Below are positions 9,652 to 20,843 of a stretch of 64,000 bases of DNA, piece by piece. The translations under genes and the position numbers were made by a program. The notes below the pieces were generated by a model. The model had not been told where the DNA came from and made no database searches. It worked only from the letters and a program-made list of their open reading frames with translations. How positions within the stretch are numbered: the stretch's first letter is position 1; every line of letters starts with the position of its first letter. This DNA comes from Neisseriaceae bacterium (GTDB lineage: Bacteria; Pseudomonadota; Gammaproteobacteria; Burkholderiales; Neisseriaceae), in assembly GCA_017934045.1 (NCBI GenBank), contig JAGBKK010000040.1:1-64000 (forward strand), in the 5' to 3' direction.

Positions 9652-12600
9652 ATGAAAAACTTACTTAATTTAAATTTAGTACAAGCCACAGCCGATGAAG
9701 AATTTGACGCAATTAAAATCGGCATTGCTTCTCCTGACACCATTCGCCGCTGGTCATACGGCGAAGTGAAAAAACCCGAAACCATTAACTATCGCACATT
9801 CAAACCTGAACGAGACGGTTTGTTCTGTGCCAAAATTTTTGGTCCAGTCAAAGATTACGAATGTTTGTGCGGTAAATACAAACGCTTAAAATTTGCAGGC
9901 GTAACCTGCGAAAAATGTGGCGTGGAAGTTACCCTTTCCAAAGTTCGCCGTGAAAGAATGGGGCATATTGAATTAGCCGCACCGATTGCCCATATTTGGT
10001 TCTTAAAATCCCTGCCATCTCGTTTGGGTATGGTGTTGGATATGACTTTGCGTGATATTGAACGCGTTTTGTATTTTGAAGCCTTTGTGGTAATTGAACC
10101 CGGTATGACTTCCTTGCAACGCCGTCAGTTACTCACCGAAGACGATTATTACGCCAAATTAGACGAATACGGCGAGGGCGAATTTGAAGCCAAAATGGGT
10201 GCAGAAGCCATTCGTGATTTGCTGAAAAACTTAAATTTAGCCAAAGAAATTGAAATTTTGCGTCAAGAATTGGAATCCACCAATTCAGACGCAAAAATCA
10301 AAAAAATTGCCAAACGCTTGAAAATCTTGGAAGCATTTCAACGCACAGGTATGAAGTTGGAATGGATGATTATGGATGTGCTGCCTGTGCTGCCGCCTGA
10401 TTTGCGTCCATTAGTACCGTTGGACGGCGGACGCTTTGCCACCTCCGACTTGAACGATTTATATCGCCGTGTCATCAACCGCAACAACCGCTTAAAACGC
10501 TTGTTGGAATTGCGTGCACCTGAAATCATCGTCCGCAACGAAAAACGCATGTTGCAAGAAGCAGTCGATAGCCTGTTAGACAACGGTCGTCGTGGTAAAG
10601 CGATGACTGGTGCGAATAAACGACAACTCAAATCGCTTGCCGATATGATTAAAGGTAAGGGCGGTCGCTTCCGTCAAAACCTGTTGGGCAAACGCGTGGA
10701 TTATTCAGGTCGTTCCGTAATTACGGTTGGTCCTTACCTGCGTCTGCACCAATGCGGTCTGCCGAAAAAAATGGCGTTGGAATTGTTCAAACCGTTTATT
10801 TTATTCAAACTGTTGAACAAAGGTCATACAGGCAACATTAAATCTGCCAAGAGAATGGTGGAACAAGAAGAAGCGGTTGTGTGGGATATGTTGGAAGATG
10901 TGATTCGCGAACACCCCATTTTGCTGAACCGTGCGCCAACCTTGCACCGCTTGGGTATTCAAGCGTTTGAACCGATTTTGATTGAAGGCAAAGCCATTCA
11001 GTTGCACCCCTTGGTGTGTGCGGCGTTTAACGCCGACTTTGACGGCGACCAAATGGCAGTGCATGTGCCGTTAAGTTTGGAAGCCCAAATGGAAGCACGC
11101 ACCCTGATGTTGGCTTCGAACAATGTGTTGTCGCCTGCCAATGGCGACCCCATCATCGTGCCATCGCAAGACATTGTGTTGGGTTTATATTATATGACCC
11201 GCGACAAAATCAACGCCAAAGGCGAAGGTATGATGTTTGCCGATGTTAAAGAAGTTCATCGTGCGTACGGCACACGCCAAGTGGAATTGTCTGCCAAAAT
11301 CACCGTGCGTATTAAAGAATGGGTGAAAGACGAATACGGCGAATTTCAAGAAAAAATCACACGATACAATACCACCGTTGGGCGTGCTTTGTTATCGGAA
11401 ATCTTGCCGAAAGGTTTGCCGTTCGATTATGTAAATAAAGCATTGAAGAAAAAAGAAATTTCTCGTTTAATCAATGCGTCATTCCGTTTGTGTGGCTTGG
11501 GTGCTACGGTGATTTTTGCCGACCACTTAATGTACACAGGTTTTGCGTATTCCACAAAAGGCGGTATTTCGATTTGTATTGATGACATGGAAGTGCCGAA
11601 AAACAAACAAAGTTTGTTAAACGAAGCCCACAAAGAAGTCAAAGAAATCGAAGAACAATATCGCCACGGCTTGGTTACCAACGGCGAACGCTACAATAAA
11701 GTGGTGGATATTTGGGGTCGCACAGGCGATAAAATCGCCAAAGCGATGATGGATAATTTGTCGGTACAAAAAGTTGAAGATAAAGACGGCAATACTGTGG
11801 ATCAAGAGTCATTCAACTCCATTTATATGATGGCAGACTCTGGTGCTCGTGGTTCTGCGGCACAGATTAAACAGTTATCAGGTATGCGTGGTTTGATGGC
11901 AAAACCAGACGGCTCGATTATCGAAACGCCGATTACTTCCAACTTCCGTGAAGGCTTAACCGTGTTGCAATACTTTATTGCCACCCACGGTGCGCGTAAA
12001 GGTTTGGCAGATACAGCGTTAAAAACCGCCAATTCAGGTTACTTAACGCGTCGTTTGGTCGATGTAACCCAAGACTTGGTGGTGGTGGAAGACGATTGCG
12101 GTACCAAAGACGGCTTTGTGATGAAAGCCGTGGTGCAGGGCGGTGATATTATCGAAGCCTTACGCGACCGCATTTTAGGACGCGTAACCGCCAACGATAT
12201 TGTCGATCCTGTCAGCGGTGCTACGATTGTTGAAGCAGGTACACTTTTAACCGAACAACATGTGGATTTAATTGACAATTCAGGCATTGACGAAGTCAAA
12301 GTCAGAACGCCGATTACCTGTAAAACACGGCATGGCTTGTGTGCGAAATGTTACGGTCGCGACTTGGCTCGTGGTAAGTTGGTAAATACAGGCGAATCAG
12401 TCGGCGTGATTGCTGCCCAATCGATTGGCGAACCTGGTACACAGCTGACCATGCGTACTTTCCACATCGGTGGTGCTGCGTCTCGTTCCGCCGCTGCCAG
12501 CCAAGTGGAAGTTAAAAGCAATGGCGTGGTGCGTTTCTCCACACAAATGCGGTATGTGGCAAACAACAAAGGCGGCTTAATTGTTATCGGTCGTTCGAGT

Positions 12601-13803
12601 GAAATCGTCATTCACGATGATGTAGGTCGCGAACGCGAACGCCACAAAGTGCCTTACGGTGCGAATTTGCTGGTGCAAGACGGCGAACAAGTCAAAGCAG
12701 GGCAAACCTTGGCAACTTGGGATCCACACACTCGCCCAATGATTACCGAACACGCAGGTCAAATCCGCTTTGAAAATATGGAAGAGGGCGTTACCGTTGC
12801 CAAACAAACCGATGATGTAACTGGTTTATCCACTTTGGTGGTGATTGACGGCAAACATCGTGGCGGACAATCCAAACTGTTGCGTCCAACCGTGAAGTTG
12901 GTTGATGAAAACGGCAAAGACTTATGCCACCCCAATTCCGAAACCCCCATTTCGATGACATTCCCAGTCGGTGCGGTGATTACCGTGCGAGAAGGTCAAG
13001 AAGTAGGCAAGGGCGATGTATTGGCTCGTATTCCGCAAGCTTCCACCAAAACACGCGATATTACAGGTGGTTTGCCACGCGTGGCAGAACTCTTTGAAGC
13101 TCGTGTGCCCAAAGATGTCGGCTTGTTGGCTGAAATCACAGGTACGGTTTCCTTTGGTAAAGAAACCAAAGGCAAACAACGCTTGGTGATTACAGACGCG
13201 GACGGCAACACCAACGAAACCTTAATTCCCAAAGAAAAACAAGTTTTGGTGCATGACGGTCAAGTGGTCAATCGTGGCGAAATGGTGGTTGATGGTGCAA
13301 TCGACCCACACGACATTTTGCGTTTGAAAGGCATTGAAGAGTTGGCTCGTTACATTGTGCAAGAAGTGCAAGAAGTGTATCGCTTACAAGGCGTGAAAAT
13401 TTCCGACAAGCACATTGAAGTGATTATTCGCCAAATGCTCCGCCGTGTGAATATTGTAGACGCAGGCGATTCCGACTTTATCACAGGCGAACAAGTGGAA
13501 CGCGCCGATGTGATGGCAGCCAATGAGGCGTTAGAAAAAGACGGCAAACAGCCCGTGCGTTATGAAAATGTGCTGTTGGGCATTACCAAAGCGTCATTAT
13601 CCACCGACTCATTCATTTCCGCTGCGTCTTTCCAAGAAACCACACGCGTGCTGACCGAAGCCGCCATTATGGGCAAAAAAGACGACTTGCGTGGCTTAAA
13701 AGAAAATGTCATTGTCGGTCGCCTAATCCCAGCAGGTACAGGCTTAATCCACCACCGAGTGCGACAACAAAACGATGCCACCTATCAAGCGTCAGACAAC
13801 TAA
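9652..13803 (+). CDS. rpoC: DNA-directed RNA polymerase subunit beta'
   Basis: The 1383-aa beta' subunit has the N-terminal zinc site (CLCGKYKRL ... CEKCGV, about residues 70-90), the catalytic magnesium loop [12 protein letters not shown] (about 460) and the second zinc site ([18 protein letters not shown]). The trigger-loop region [18 protein letters not shown] is intact. GGAG at 9639-9642 is the ribosome-binding site. It is the last gene of the operon and ends at a strong terminator. Confidence 0.99.
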   Translation: MKNLLNLNLVQATADEEFDAIKIGIASPDTIRRWSYGEVKKPETINYRTFKPERDGLFCAKIFGPVKDYECLCGKYKRLKFAGVTCEKCGVEVTLSKVRRERMGHIELAAPIAHIWFLKSLPSRLGMVLDMTLRDIERVLYFEAFVVIEPGMTSLQRRQLLTEDDYYAKLDEYGEGEFEAKMGAEAIRDLLKNLNLAKEIEILRQELESTNSDAKIKKIAKRLKILEAFQRTGMKLEWMIMDVLPVLPPDLRPLVPLDGGRFATSDLNDLYRRVINRNNRLKRLLELRAPEIIVRNEKRMLQEAVDSLLDNGRRGKAMTGANKRQLKSLADMIKGKGGRFRQNLLGKRVDYSGRSVITVGPYLRLHQCGLPKKMALELFKPFILFKLLNKGHTGNIKSAKRMVEQEEAVVWDMLEDVIREHPILLNRAPTLHRLGIQAFEPILIEGKAIQLHPLVCAAFNADFDGDQMAVHVPLSLEAQMEARTLMLASNNVLSPANGDPIIVPSQDIVLGLYYMTRDKINAKGEGMMFADVKEVHRAYGTRQVELSAKITVRIKEWVKDEYGEFQEKITRYNTTVGRALLSEILPKGLPFDYVNKALKKKEISRLINASFRLCGLGATVIFADHLMYTGFAYSTKGGISICIDDMEVPKNKQSLLNEAHKEVKEIEEQYRHGLVTNGERYNKVVDIWGRTGDKIAKAMMDNLSVQKVEDKDGNTVDQESFNSIYMMADSGARGSAAQIKQLSGMRGLMAKPDGSIIETPITSNFREGLTVLQYFIATHGARKGLADTALKTANSGYLTRRLVDVTQDLVVVEDDCGTKDGFVMKAVVQGGDIIEALRDRILGRVTANDIVDPVSGATIVEAGTLLTEQHVDLIDNSGIDEVKVRTPITCKTRHGLCAKCYGRDLARGKLVNTGESVGVIAAQSIGEPGTQLTMRTFHIGGAASRSAAASQVEVKSNGVVRFSTQMRYVANNKGGLIVIGRSSEIVIHDDVGRERERHKVPYGANLLVQDGEQVKAGQTLATWDPHTRPMITEHAGQIRFENMEEGVTVAKQTDDVTGLSTLVVIDGKHRGGQSKLLRPTVKLVDENGKDLCHPNSETPISMTFPVGAVITVREGQEVGKGDVLARIPQASTKTRDITGGLPRVAELFEARVPKDVGLLAEITGTVSFGKETKGKQRLVITDADGNTNETLIPKEKQVLVHDGQVVNRGEMVVDGAIDPHDILRLKGIEELARYIVQEVQEVYRLQGVKISDKHIEVIIRQMLRRVNIVDAGDSDFITGEQVERADVMAANEALEKDGKQPVRYENVLLGITKASLSTDSFISAASFQETTRVLTEAAIMGKKDDLRGLKENVIVGRLIPAGTGLIHHRVRQQNDATYQASDN

Positions 13804-13813
13804 TGCTGGCAAC

Positions 13814-13848
13814 AAAAAAATGCACAGGAAACTGTGCATTTTTTTTTG
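13814..13848 (+). terminator. Strong terminator after rpoC
   Basis: TGCACAG, loop GAAA, CTGTGCA, flanked by a run of A before and eight or more T after (13814-13848), form a canonical intrinsic terminator with a stable tetraloop. Confidence 0.93.
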
Positions 13849-13881
13849 GAAAAAAAGTTTTCAGGCAGCCTGAAAGACTTG

Positions 13882-14226
13882 TCAATCATCATCATTAGTC
13901 AAAAGCGAACACACAACCGCACTTCTGCGACCTGAACGACAAAATGCCAAAGCAGGTAATTCAGACTCTTGCAAAATATGTTGCAATAACAAAGCCGTAT
14001 CTTGGCTAATGGCGGCGACATTGGCGATCGGCTGATGATAAGTATGCTCAATGCCTGCGGCACGAATTTTGGCGGCTAAATCGGCAAAATTGGGCTGCCC
14101 AATATCTTCGCCGTCCAAACGATGACAAATCACCGTTTTAATGCCCAAACGCAATAACTCAGCAATATCGTCTTCATCAATTTGTCCGCTGATATATAAA
14201 TCAGGTGAAATTTGGGTGAAATTCAT
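13882..14226 (-). CDS. DUF442 / TIGR01244-type phosphatase-like protein
   Basis: The 114-aa protein begins MNFTQISPDLYISGQI and ends with the cysteine loop CRSGRRS, the signature of the DUF442 family (dual-specificity-phosphatase-like fold, seen fused to or near sulfur-metabolism hydrolases). The Cys loop is one residue shorter than the CX5R of true tyrosine phosphatases, as is usual for DUF442. Substrate is unknown. The longer in-frame start (14259) would translate an uptake sequence as Phe-Arg-Leu-Pro-Glu and is rejected. It lies downstream of dnaJ on the same strand. Confidence 0.8.
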   Translation of the reverse strand: MNFTQISPDLYISGQIDEDDIAELLRLGIKTVICHRLDGEDIGQPNFADLAAKIRAAGIEHTYHQPIANVAAISQDTALLLQHILQESELPALAFCRSGRRSAVVCSLLTNDDD

Positions 14227-14300
14227 TGTATTTCTTCTTTCAGGCAGCCTGAAAATCAAAACGCCATTCCTTTGAACAGCGTTTCAATCTTTCAACAAAA

Positions 14301-15425
14301 TCAATCGAATAAATCCTTCAATTTATCCAAAAACGAGCGTTGGTGTGGGTTTTGGGGGCGTTCCAAGCCTGTGGAAATTTTTTCAAATTCCATTAACAAC
14401 TCTTTTTGCCGTTCGGTTAAGTTAATCGGCGTTTCCACCACGATATGACAATACAAATCACCTTGCATGGGACTGCGAATGCCTGTAATGCCCTTGCCAC
14501 GCAAACGCAAGCGGCGACCTGTTTGCGTGCCTGCGGGAATAGTGGTTTTGGCTCTGCCGTTTAAGGTTGGCACTTCCACTTCGCCGCCTAACGCCGCTAC
14601 GGTAAAGGAAATCGGCAGTTCGCAATGTAAATCGCGTCCATCGCGTTCAAAAATATCGTGCGGTTTCACCGAAACATACACCAACAAATCGCCCGCAGGT
14701 GCACCGTGCGAACCCATTTCGCCTTGTCCAGATAAACGAATGGCTTGACCGTCATCAATGCCCGCAGGGATAGAAATTTCAATTTTACGAGAAGTTTTCA
14801 GTTTGCCTTGTCCGCGACATTTCACGCACGGCTCTTTAATAATTTTGCCTTGCCCACGGCAACGCGGACAGGTTTGTTGTAATTGAAAAATCGCTTGTCG
14901 AATATGCACCGTGCCTGTGCCGTGGCAATCAGGACAGGTTTCTGCGGTTGTGCCTGCTTTGGCACCTGAACCGTGGCACACATCGCATTCTTCGTGCGAT
15001 GGAATATTGATTTGCTTTTTCAAGCCATTCGCGGCTTCTTCGAGTGTAATTTGCATATCATAACGCAAATCGGCACCCTGAAAATTTTGTTGTCGAGAAC
15101 CGCCACCAGCACCGAACATTTGGCTGAAAATATCGCCAAAATCAAAGCCACCGCCGCCGAATCCGCCAAAGCCACCGCCAAGACCGCCACCCATTTGGTT
15201 GGGGTCAATGCCTGCTTCGCCAAACTGGTCGTACTGAGCGCGTTTTTGTTTGTCGGATAAAACATCGTAAGCCTTTTGAATTTCCTTAAATTTTTCTTCG
15301 GCTTCCTTATTATCAGGATTGCGGTCAGGGTGATATTTCATCGCCAATTTGCGATAGGCTTTTTTAATTTCGTCTTCACTCGCCGTTTTAGCAACGCCAA
15401 GCGTTTCGTATAAATCTTTACTCAT
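14301..15425 (-). CDS. dnaJ: Chaperone protein DnaJ
   Basis: This 374-aa type I Hsp40 has the J domain with HPD (YHPDRNPDN, about residue 33), a Gly/Phe-rich region (about 78-105) and four CxxCxGxG zinc repeats ([32 protein letters not shown]), followed by the substrate-binding C-terminal domains. It stimulates the DnaK ATPase. No dnaK or grpE is adjacent. All key residues are intact. Confidence 0.98.
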   Translation of the reverse strand: MSKDLYETLGVAKTASEDEIKKAYRKLAMKYHPDRNPDNKEAEEKFKEIQKAYDVLSDKQKRAQYDQFGEAGIDPNQMGGGLGGGFGGFGGGGFDFGDIFSQMFGAGGGSRQQNFQGADLRYDMQITLEEAANGLKKQINIPSHEECDVCHGSGAKAGTTAETCPDCHGTGTVHIRQAIFQLQQTCPRCRGQGKIIKEPCVKCRGQGKLKTSRKIEISIPAGIDDGQAIRLSGQGEMGSHGAPAGDLLVYVSVKPHDIFERDGRDLHCELPISFTVAALGGEVEVPTLNGRAKTTIPAGTQTGRRLRLRGKGITGIRSPMQGDLYCHIVVETPINLTERQKELLMEFEKISTGLERPQNPHQRSFLDKLKDLFD

Positions 15426-15513
15426 TTTGTATGTGCCAAAATAAAATATAAACTGCCCACCAATATGTGGGCAATTTAAGAAATATCAAGAGAGATTTTC
15501 AGGCTGCCTGAAA

Positions 15514-17016
15514 CTACGCCAACAATCTAATTTGAAACGCCACGCCGATTTTTTGCCATGCGTCTGTTTCAAATACCAATGCTTGGGCGGTGAGTGGGTT
15601 GTCGGCAAGCCATTGACGATCAATCGATAAATCGCAGTGCTGTTGGTGTAAATCAAAGTTAAGACGCAATTTTTCAGGCAGCCTGAAATCTTTTCGCCCA
15701 CGACAAAACAGCGTTGCCAAACGCAGTGCCATTACGGCTAAATATTGTTGTGGTTTATCACCAATCATATCTTGAATTTTTTTCAAATCGCCACGATGAG
15801 CCAATACCAACATAGCTAAATGTTGTTGATCGGTGCGTGAAAAACCTGGCATATCCGCGTGATCCAAAATATACGCCGAATGCTTGTGATACGCTGTATA
15901 AGCAATGCTCAACCCAATTTCGTGCAAATTCGCTGCCCACAATAGGCAGTGTTGCCAATAGTCGCTATCGGCAGTTGTTAGTTGTGTTGATAAAATTTGC
16001 CAATAATACAAGGCAATGTCTTTGACACGAGCCGCTTGCAGGGTGTCAATGCGGTAACGGCGTTGAAATTCTGCCACGGTTTCATCACGCAAATCGTTGT
16101 TGGGCGTGCGACCGATTAAGTCGTAAAACACGCCGTCTCGCAACGCCGCATCGGTTACGGTGATTTCGGTGAGCGATAATTCCGCAAACACCGCCGTCAA
16201 AACGCTTAATCCGCCAGCAATAATTGGCATACGATCGTCCGTTAAACCTTGCCAGTGCGTGTTTTCTGCTCGCCCTGCGGTAACGAGTTCTTGTCCTAAT
16301 AAATCAATGTGTTGGCGGGTGATTTTATCCACGCCAAAGCGTTCTAAAATAATATTGCGAATGGTGCGAGCCGTGCCAGATGTGCCAACCGCAAAATCCC
16401 AGCCGACCGTTTTCAGGCTGCCTGAAATGCGTTGAATTTCCGCCCTTGCGGTATTGACGGCTGCCTGAAAATTATGTTCATTCACTTGTCCGTCCGCAAA
16501 AAATCGCACGGAATAAGCCACACACCCCAAAGGCAGGCTTTCGGCAACGGCTGGGCGTGCGGTTTTGCCAATCACAAATTCGGTTGAACCACCGCCAATA
16601 TCCACAATCAAGGCTTGCCGACCGTTAAATGGCAAGGAATGCAACACGCCTGTATAAATTAAACGAGCTTCTTCACGCCCTGCGATAATGTCAATCGCAA
16701 AGCCCAAAGCGGCTTCGGCATCACGCAAAAAAGGTGCAACATTGTTCATAATGCGAAACGAGTTGGTGGCAACCGCTCGGACGCGTTCAGGCAAAAAACC
16801 CCGCAAGCGTTCGCCAAACCGCATTAAACAATGCAAGGCTTTTTTACGCGTGTCATCAGAAAGATTTTTTTGACTGTCCAAACCTGCTGCCATTCGCACG
16901 GTTTCTTTTACAGAATCAACCACTTGCAATGAACCGTTGGCATTGCGACAAATCTGCAAACGAAAACTATTCGACCCCAAATCCACACAGGCAATTAAAT
17001 CTTGTTCCGCAATCAC
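15514..17016 (-). CDS. ppx: Ppx/GppA family exopolyphosphatase (GTG start)
   Basis: The 500-aa protein has the ASKHA phosphate-binding motifs CVDLGSNSFRLQI (residues about 10-22) and VDIGGGSTEFVIG (about 140), then an HD-like helical C-terminal half as in Ppx. It hydrolyses polyphosphate or pppGpp. The start codon is GTG at 17014-17016. Uptake sequences lie inside the coding region (about 15676-15687 and 16413-16427) and are read as protein. Assignment to Ppx rather than GppA rests on length and is moderately sure. Confidence 0.9.
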   Translation of the reverse strand: MIAEQDLIACVDLGSNSFRLQICRNANGSLQVVDSVKETVRMAAGLDSQKNLSDDTRKKALHCLMRFGERLRGFLPERVRAVATNSFRIMNNVAPFLRDAEAALGFAIDIIAGREEARLIYTGVLHSLPFNGRQALIVDIGGGSTEFVIGKTARPAVAESLPLGCVAYSVRFFADGQVNEHNFQAAVNTARAEIQRISGSLKTVGWDFAVGTSGTARTIRNIILERFGVDKITRQHIDLLGQELVTAGRAENTHWQGLTDDRMPIIAGGLSVLTAVFAELSLTEITVTDAALRDGVFYDLIGRTPNNDLRDETVAEFQRRYRIDTLQAARVKDIALYYWQILSTQLTTADSDYWQHCLLWAANLHEIGLSIAYTAYHKHSAYILDHADMPGFSRTDQQHLAMLVLAHRGDLKKIQDMIGDKPQQYLAVMALRLATLFCRGRKDFRLPEKLRLNFDLHQQHCDLSIDRQWLADNPLTAQALVFETDAWQKIGVAFQIRLLA

Positions 17017-17142
17017 AATGAGTTACTCTTGTTTTGAATAAAAGGTGGATTATAGACGATTTCCAATCGTCTTTCAGGCTGCCTGAAAAGGTAATTTTGC
17101 AGTAATATAGCAACTTATTTTATTTCACAGAAAGTTGCCAAA

Positions 17143-18627
17143 ATGAGTTCGCAATCCTTTGAAATCGCACGCACGGCAGACGGTGTGTCGCAATATATCT
17201 TATCCAAAATGTTAAACCGACACGGTTTGATTGCAGGGGCAACAGGCACTGGCAAAACCGTTTCACTTCGCAAATTGGCTGAATATTGTAGTGGCGCTGG
17301 TATTCCAGCGTTTTTGGTTGATGTGAAAGGCGATTTGTCAGGCTTATGTAAATCAGGCGAAAAATCAGGCAAAATTGCCGAAAGAATGACGCAATTTAAT
17401 TTGCCTGATGATTATCTGCAATCTTTCCCTGTGCGGTTTTGGGACGCTTTTGGCGAAAAAGGCATTCCTTTGCGTATGACGGTGTCGCAAATGGGGGCAA
17501 CGCTTTTGTCGCGATTGTTGCAATTAAACGCCACGCAAGAGGGTTTGATGAATATCGTCTTCAAAGTGGCAGACGATAACGGCTGGTTATTGTTAGATTT
17601 CAAAGACTTGCGTTCAATGTTGCAACATGTTTCGGATAATGCAAGTGAATATCGAGCCAAATACGGCAATGTTTCGGCGGCTTCTGTGGGGGCGATTCAA
17701 CGATCTTTATTGAAGTTGGAAAACGAAGGGGGCGATCAAATTTTTGGCGAACCGCCTGTTTCTTTGGACGATTTAATGCAAAGCGAAGACGGTAAAGGCG
17801 TGATTAACATTTTGAACGCCGAACGCTTAATGCGGTCGCCATCTGTGTTTGCGGCGGTTTTGCTGTGGTTGTTGGCAGAATTATTCAACACGCTGCCTGA
17901 ATGTGGCGATTTGGATAAGCCCAAATTTGTGCTGTTTTTTGACGAAGCCCATTTGCTGTTTGACGATATGCCGAATGCCTTGTTGGATCAAATCGAACAA
18001 GTGGTGCGGCTGATTCGTTCCAAAGGCGTGGGCGTGTGGTTTTGTACGCAAAATCCGATTGACTTGCCCGACACGGTTTTGGGGCAGTTGGCAGGACGCA
18101 TTCAGCATGCCTTGCGTGCATTCACCCCACGCGATCAAAAAGCCGTAAAAGCCGCCGCAGAAACTTTCCGCAGCAATCCCAACATTAAAGTGAGTGAAGT
18201 CATCGGCGAATTAGCCGTAGGTGAAGCCTTGGTGTCTTTTTTGGACGAAAAAGGCACGCCCAGTCCTGTTGCGCGAGCGTTTATTTTTCCGCCGTCTTCG
18301 CAACTGTCGCCGATTGCCGATACGGAGCAACAGCAAGCCATTCAAGGCGATGATTTGTATCGCTCGTATCATCAAGAAGTGGATAATTATTCCGCATATG
18401 AAGCCTTGCAAGAACAAGCAGGGCAACCTGAAAAAGATGAAAAAAAATCGCCTACCATTTTGGACGGCGTTTTGTCGGGCATTACAGGACAACGCAAAAA
18501 ATCAGGCGGAGGCATTGTGCATGATGTGGCAAACCAAATTGCTCGTTCTACACGCAATAAAGTGTTGGGTAAAATCACCACCGCCATTACACGCGGTATT
18601 TTCGGTGCTTTGACAGGGAAGAAATAG
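17143..18627 (+). CDS. HerA/YjgR-type ATPase (DUF853)
   Basis: The 494-aa protein has Walker A GATGTGKTVS (about residues 32-41) and Walker B FVLFFDEAHLLFDD (about 264-277), and the family segment VKGDLSGLC. It matches the DUF853/YjgR family of HerA-like P-loop ATPases. The cellular role of YjgR is not settled, and no NurA nuclease partner is adjacent, so a HerA-NurA repair role is not supported here. It stands alone between ppx (divergent) and the dehydrogenase gene. The C-terminus (about 430-494) is Lys/Gly-rich. Confidence 0.87.
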   Translation: MSSQSFEIARTADGVSQYILSKMLNRHGLIAGATGTGKTVSLRKLAEYCSGAGIPAFLVDVKGDLSGLCKSGEKSGKIAERMTQFNLPDDYLQSFPVRFWDAFGEKGIPLRMTVSQMGATLLSRLLQLNATQEGLMNIVFKVADDNGWLLLDFKDLRSMLQHVSDNASEYRAKYGNVSAASVGAIQRSLLKLENEGGDQIFGEPPVSLDDLMQSEDGKGVINILNAERLMRSPSVFAAVLLWLLAELFNTLPECGDLDKPKFVLFFDEAHLLFDDMPNALLDQIEQVVRLIRSKGVGVWFCTQNPIDLPDTVLGQLAGRIQHALRAFTPRDQKAVKAAAETFRSNPNIKVSEVIGELAVGEALVSFLDEKGTPSPVARAFIFPPSSQLSPIADTEQQQAIQGDDLYRSYHQEVDNYSAYEALQEQAGQPEKDEKKSPTILDGVLSGITGQRKKSGGGIVHDVANQIARSTRNKVLGKITTAITRGIFGALTGKK

Positions 18628-18717
18628 TGTTCAGGCAGCCTGAAAAGCAAATATTGTCAATTTTTATACCGTCTTTTGATATATCGCAATGCAATATAAG
18701 ATAAGAGTTATTCTCAT

Positions 18718-18745
18718 TTGAAAACTTACTTTTCAAGAGTATAAT
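18718..18745 (+). promoter_or_regulatory. Promoter of the alcohol dehydrogenase gene
   Basis: TTGAAA (18718-18723) and TATAAT (18740-18745) are spaced by 16 bp, about 60 bp before the gene, and match sigma-70 promoters well. Confidence 0.7.
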
Positions 18746-18804
18746 TGACGGCACTGTGCTGGGTTGCACAGAAATTTTTTCAACCCTTTGAAAGGAAAAT
18801 TCCC

Positions 18805-19878
18805 ATGAAAGCCATGGTATATTACGGTAAAGGCGACATTCGTTTTGAAGAACGCCCCAATCCAAAAATCATTGAACCCACAGACGCAATTATTCGTCTA
18901 ACCAAAGCCACCATTTGCGGTACTGATTTAGGCATTTGGCACGGCAAGAACCCTGAAATCGAACAAGTTGCCAAAGAAAAAACAGGCAAATGGGACGGCA
19001 GAATTCTCGGACACGAAGGCATCGGTATCGTGGAAGAAGTAGGTTCTGCCGTTACTCGTTGGAAACAAGGCGACAAAGTCATCATCGCGTGTACCGCACA
19101 CTGCGGCAAATGCGAAAACTGCCAAAAACAACTGTATGCACACTGCCAAAGCGAAGGCGGCAGCTGGATTATGGGTTATATGATTGACGGTACACACGCT
19201 GAATATGTCCGCACTCCTTGGGCAGATAACTCTCTGTATCCATTACCTGATGATTTAGACACTGACACCGCTGTATTGTTGTCTGACATTTTGCCAACAG
19301 GACACGAAATCGGCGTTCAATACGGTAATGTGAAACCTGGTGAAACCATCGCCATTATCGGTGCAGGTCCTGTGGGTATGTCTGTGTTGCTCACTTCGCA
19401 ACTGTATTCTCCTGCCACCATCATTATGATTGACTTGGACGATAACCGTTTGGCTATGGCGAAAGAAATGGGTGCAACACACACCGTTAATTCAGGTAAA
19501 GTTGATGCCGTTGCCGAAGTGATGAAAATCACTGGTGGTCGTGGTGTGGATTGTGCAATGGAAGCCGTGGGCTATCCTGCTACTTTCGATATTTGTCAAA
19601 AAATCATCAAAGAAGGCGGTCGCTTGGCAAATGTCGGCGTTCATGGACAACCTGTGAATTTCGAAATCGAAAGATTGTGGATTAAAAACATGACCTTAAC
19701 CACAGGTTTGGTGAATTGTAATACCACAGAAATGTTGCTCAAATCTTGCTGCTCTGGCAAATTGAAACCAGGCAAATTGGCAACCCACCACTTCAAATTC
19801 TCTGAAATGGAAGAAGCCTACAAAGTATTTGAAAAAGCAGCCGATCACAAAGCCATTAAAGTGATGTTGGAATACTAA
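18805..19878 (+). CDS. Zinc-dependent alcohol dehydrogenase
   Basis: The 357-aa medium-chain dehydrogenase has the catalytic zinc ligands (CGTD, GHEG), the four-cysteine structural zinc site (CGKCENCQKQLYAHC, about residues 93-107) and the NAD(P)-binding loop GAGPVGM. It oxidises an alcohol or reduces an aldehyde or ketone; the exact substrate cannot be read from sequence. ATG 18805 follows AAAGGAAAA. The upstream in-frame ATG at 18745 would start inside the promoter. It is monocistronic, with its own promoter and terminator. Confidence 0.92.
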   Translation: MKAMVYYGKGDIRFEERPNPKIIEPTDAIIRLTKATICGTDLGIWHGKNPEIEQVAKEKTGKWDGRILGHEGIGIVEEVGSAVTRWKQGDKVIIACTAHCGKCENCQKQLYAHCQSEGGSWIMGYMIDGTHAEYVRTPWADNSLYPLPDDLDTDTAVLLSDILPTGHEIGVQYGNVKPGETIAIIGAGPVGMSVLLTSQLYSPATIIMIDLDDNRLAMAKEMGATHTVNSGKVDAVAEVMKITGGRGVDCAMEAVGYPATFDICQKIIKEGGRLANVGVHGQPVNFEIERLWIKNMTLTTGLVNCNTTEMLLKSCCSGKLKPGKLATHHFKFSEMEEAYKVFEKAADHKAIKVMLEY

Positions 19879-19901
19879 TTCACGGCTTTTCTTAATGCGT
19901 T

Positions 19902-19932
19902 AAAAAGACGGTTCATTTGAACCGTCTTTTTT
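19902..19932 (+). terminator. Terminator after the alcohol dehydrogenase
   Basis: AAAAAGACGGTTCA and TGAACCGTCTTTTTT form a long A/T-flanked stem with a tiny loop, followed by T. Confidence 0.88.
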
Positions 19933-19961
19933 GTGGTGAAAATAGTTTTCAGGCTGCCTGA

Positions 19962-19997
19962 AATAAAAAACGCCACAATCTGCGGCGTTTTTTATTT
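19962..19997 (-). terminator. Terminator of the OmpA-family gene
   Basis: AATAAAAAACGCC pairs with GGCGTTTTTTATT (19962-19974 with 19984-19996). Read on the minus strand it ends in a T run, just after the stop of the OmpA/BamE gene. Confidence 0.8.
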
Positions 19998-20009
19998 TCA
20001 GAAAAAGAT

Positions 20010-20843
20010 TTATTCAGGCAACACACCCGAACCATCAACTTCCACTTCAACACGGCGATTGGGTTGCAAGCAAGCGATGAGTTCTTTACGGGGCATTTTG
20101 CCTTCGCAGGCTTTGATTTGTTGTGATTTACCTACGCCTTGGGCAAAAATCACATTCGCAGGTACGCCGCGTTCAATCAGATAATTGCGAACGGTTGCTG
20201 CACGGCGTTCAGACAATGCTTGGTTATAAGCCACACTGCCCAAGCGGTCGGTATGACCTGTAATGCGAACGGAACGCAAGTCGTCAAATTTCACCAAATG
20301 ATTTGCCAAGTTGTCTAATTGAGCACGACCTTCGGGCAACATTTGATCGGTTGAAGATTTGTCAAATGCAAACAATGCGTCTGCGTCCAAAGTGTAGCGG
20401 CGTGGTTGTTGGGGTTGTTCAGGTTCAGGTGCTTTGGGTGGGCAAACGCCTTCCGCAGGATCAACAGGATTCCAGTGGAAAGTGCGAGCGAACATATCTT
20501 TGTCAAACACCACTTTATATTGACAAGTGGTTACATCGTCTGTGCCTTGACCTGGTGTGTGGAAATGGAAGACATAGTTCCATTCGCGTGGTCGCCAGCC
20601 GTCATTGTATTGTGGTCTGCCGATTAAATAATACAACTGGTCTTTGGTCATGCCTGTGCGAACTTGGCTTAAACTTTGTAAGTCGGGGAATGTACCTTTG
20701 TCTTTGTTAAAGGTAACGCCTGTGGGCGATTTCCATTTGAGTTCATCGACTGTACCATCGCTGTTGATTTTGGTCCCTGTGCCACAAGCGGTTAAAGCAA
20801 CTGTGGCAAGCAAAGAAAGTGCCACAAAAGATTTTTTTGCCAT
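20010..20843 (-). CDS. OmpA-family lipoprotein with N-terminal SmpA/BamE-like domain
   Basis: The 277-aa product has a lipoprotein signal (LTAC, Cys about 20), a SmpA/OmlA-like segment (LSQVRTGMTKDQLYYLIGRPQYNDG, cited by residues about 58-82) and a C-terminal OmpA peptidoglycan-binding domain (ITGHTDRLGSVAYNQALSERRA). It likely tethers the outer membrane to peptidoglycan. ATG 20843 was chosen because AAGGAAA sits just upstream and the signal peptide follows; the longer frame has no such site. The BamE-type part is notable because a separate bamE lies at 24349. Confidence 0.85.
   Translation of the reverse strand: MAKKSFVALSLLATVALTACGTGTKINSDGTVDELKWKSPTGVTFNKDKGTFPDLQSLSQVRTGMTKDQLYYLIGRPQYNDGWRPREWNYVFHFHTPGQGTDDVTTCQYKVVFDKDMFARTFHWNPVDPAEGVCPPKAPEPEQPQQPRRYTLDADALFAFDKSSTDQMLPEGRAQLDNLANHLVKFDDLRSVRITGHTDRLGSVAYNQALSERRAATVRNYLIERGVPANVIFAQGVGKSQQIKACEGKMPRKELIACLQPNRRVEVEVDGSGVLPE

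Noticed and set aside
14227..14259. Extended start of the DUF442 gene (MIFRLPE...)
   Set aside because: FRLPE is just the translation of an uptake sequence; the homologous start is 14226.
15686..16000. Opposite-strand frames inside ppx
   Set aside because: Shadow frames of a well-conserved gene with no motifs or ribosome-binding sites.
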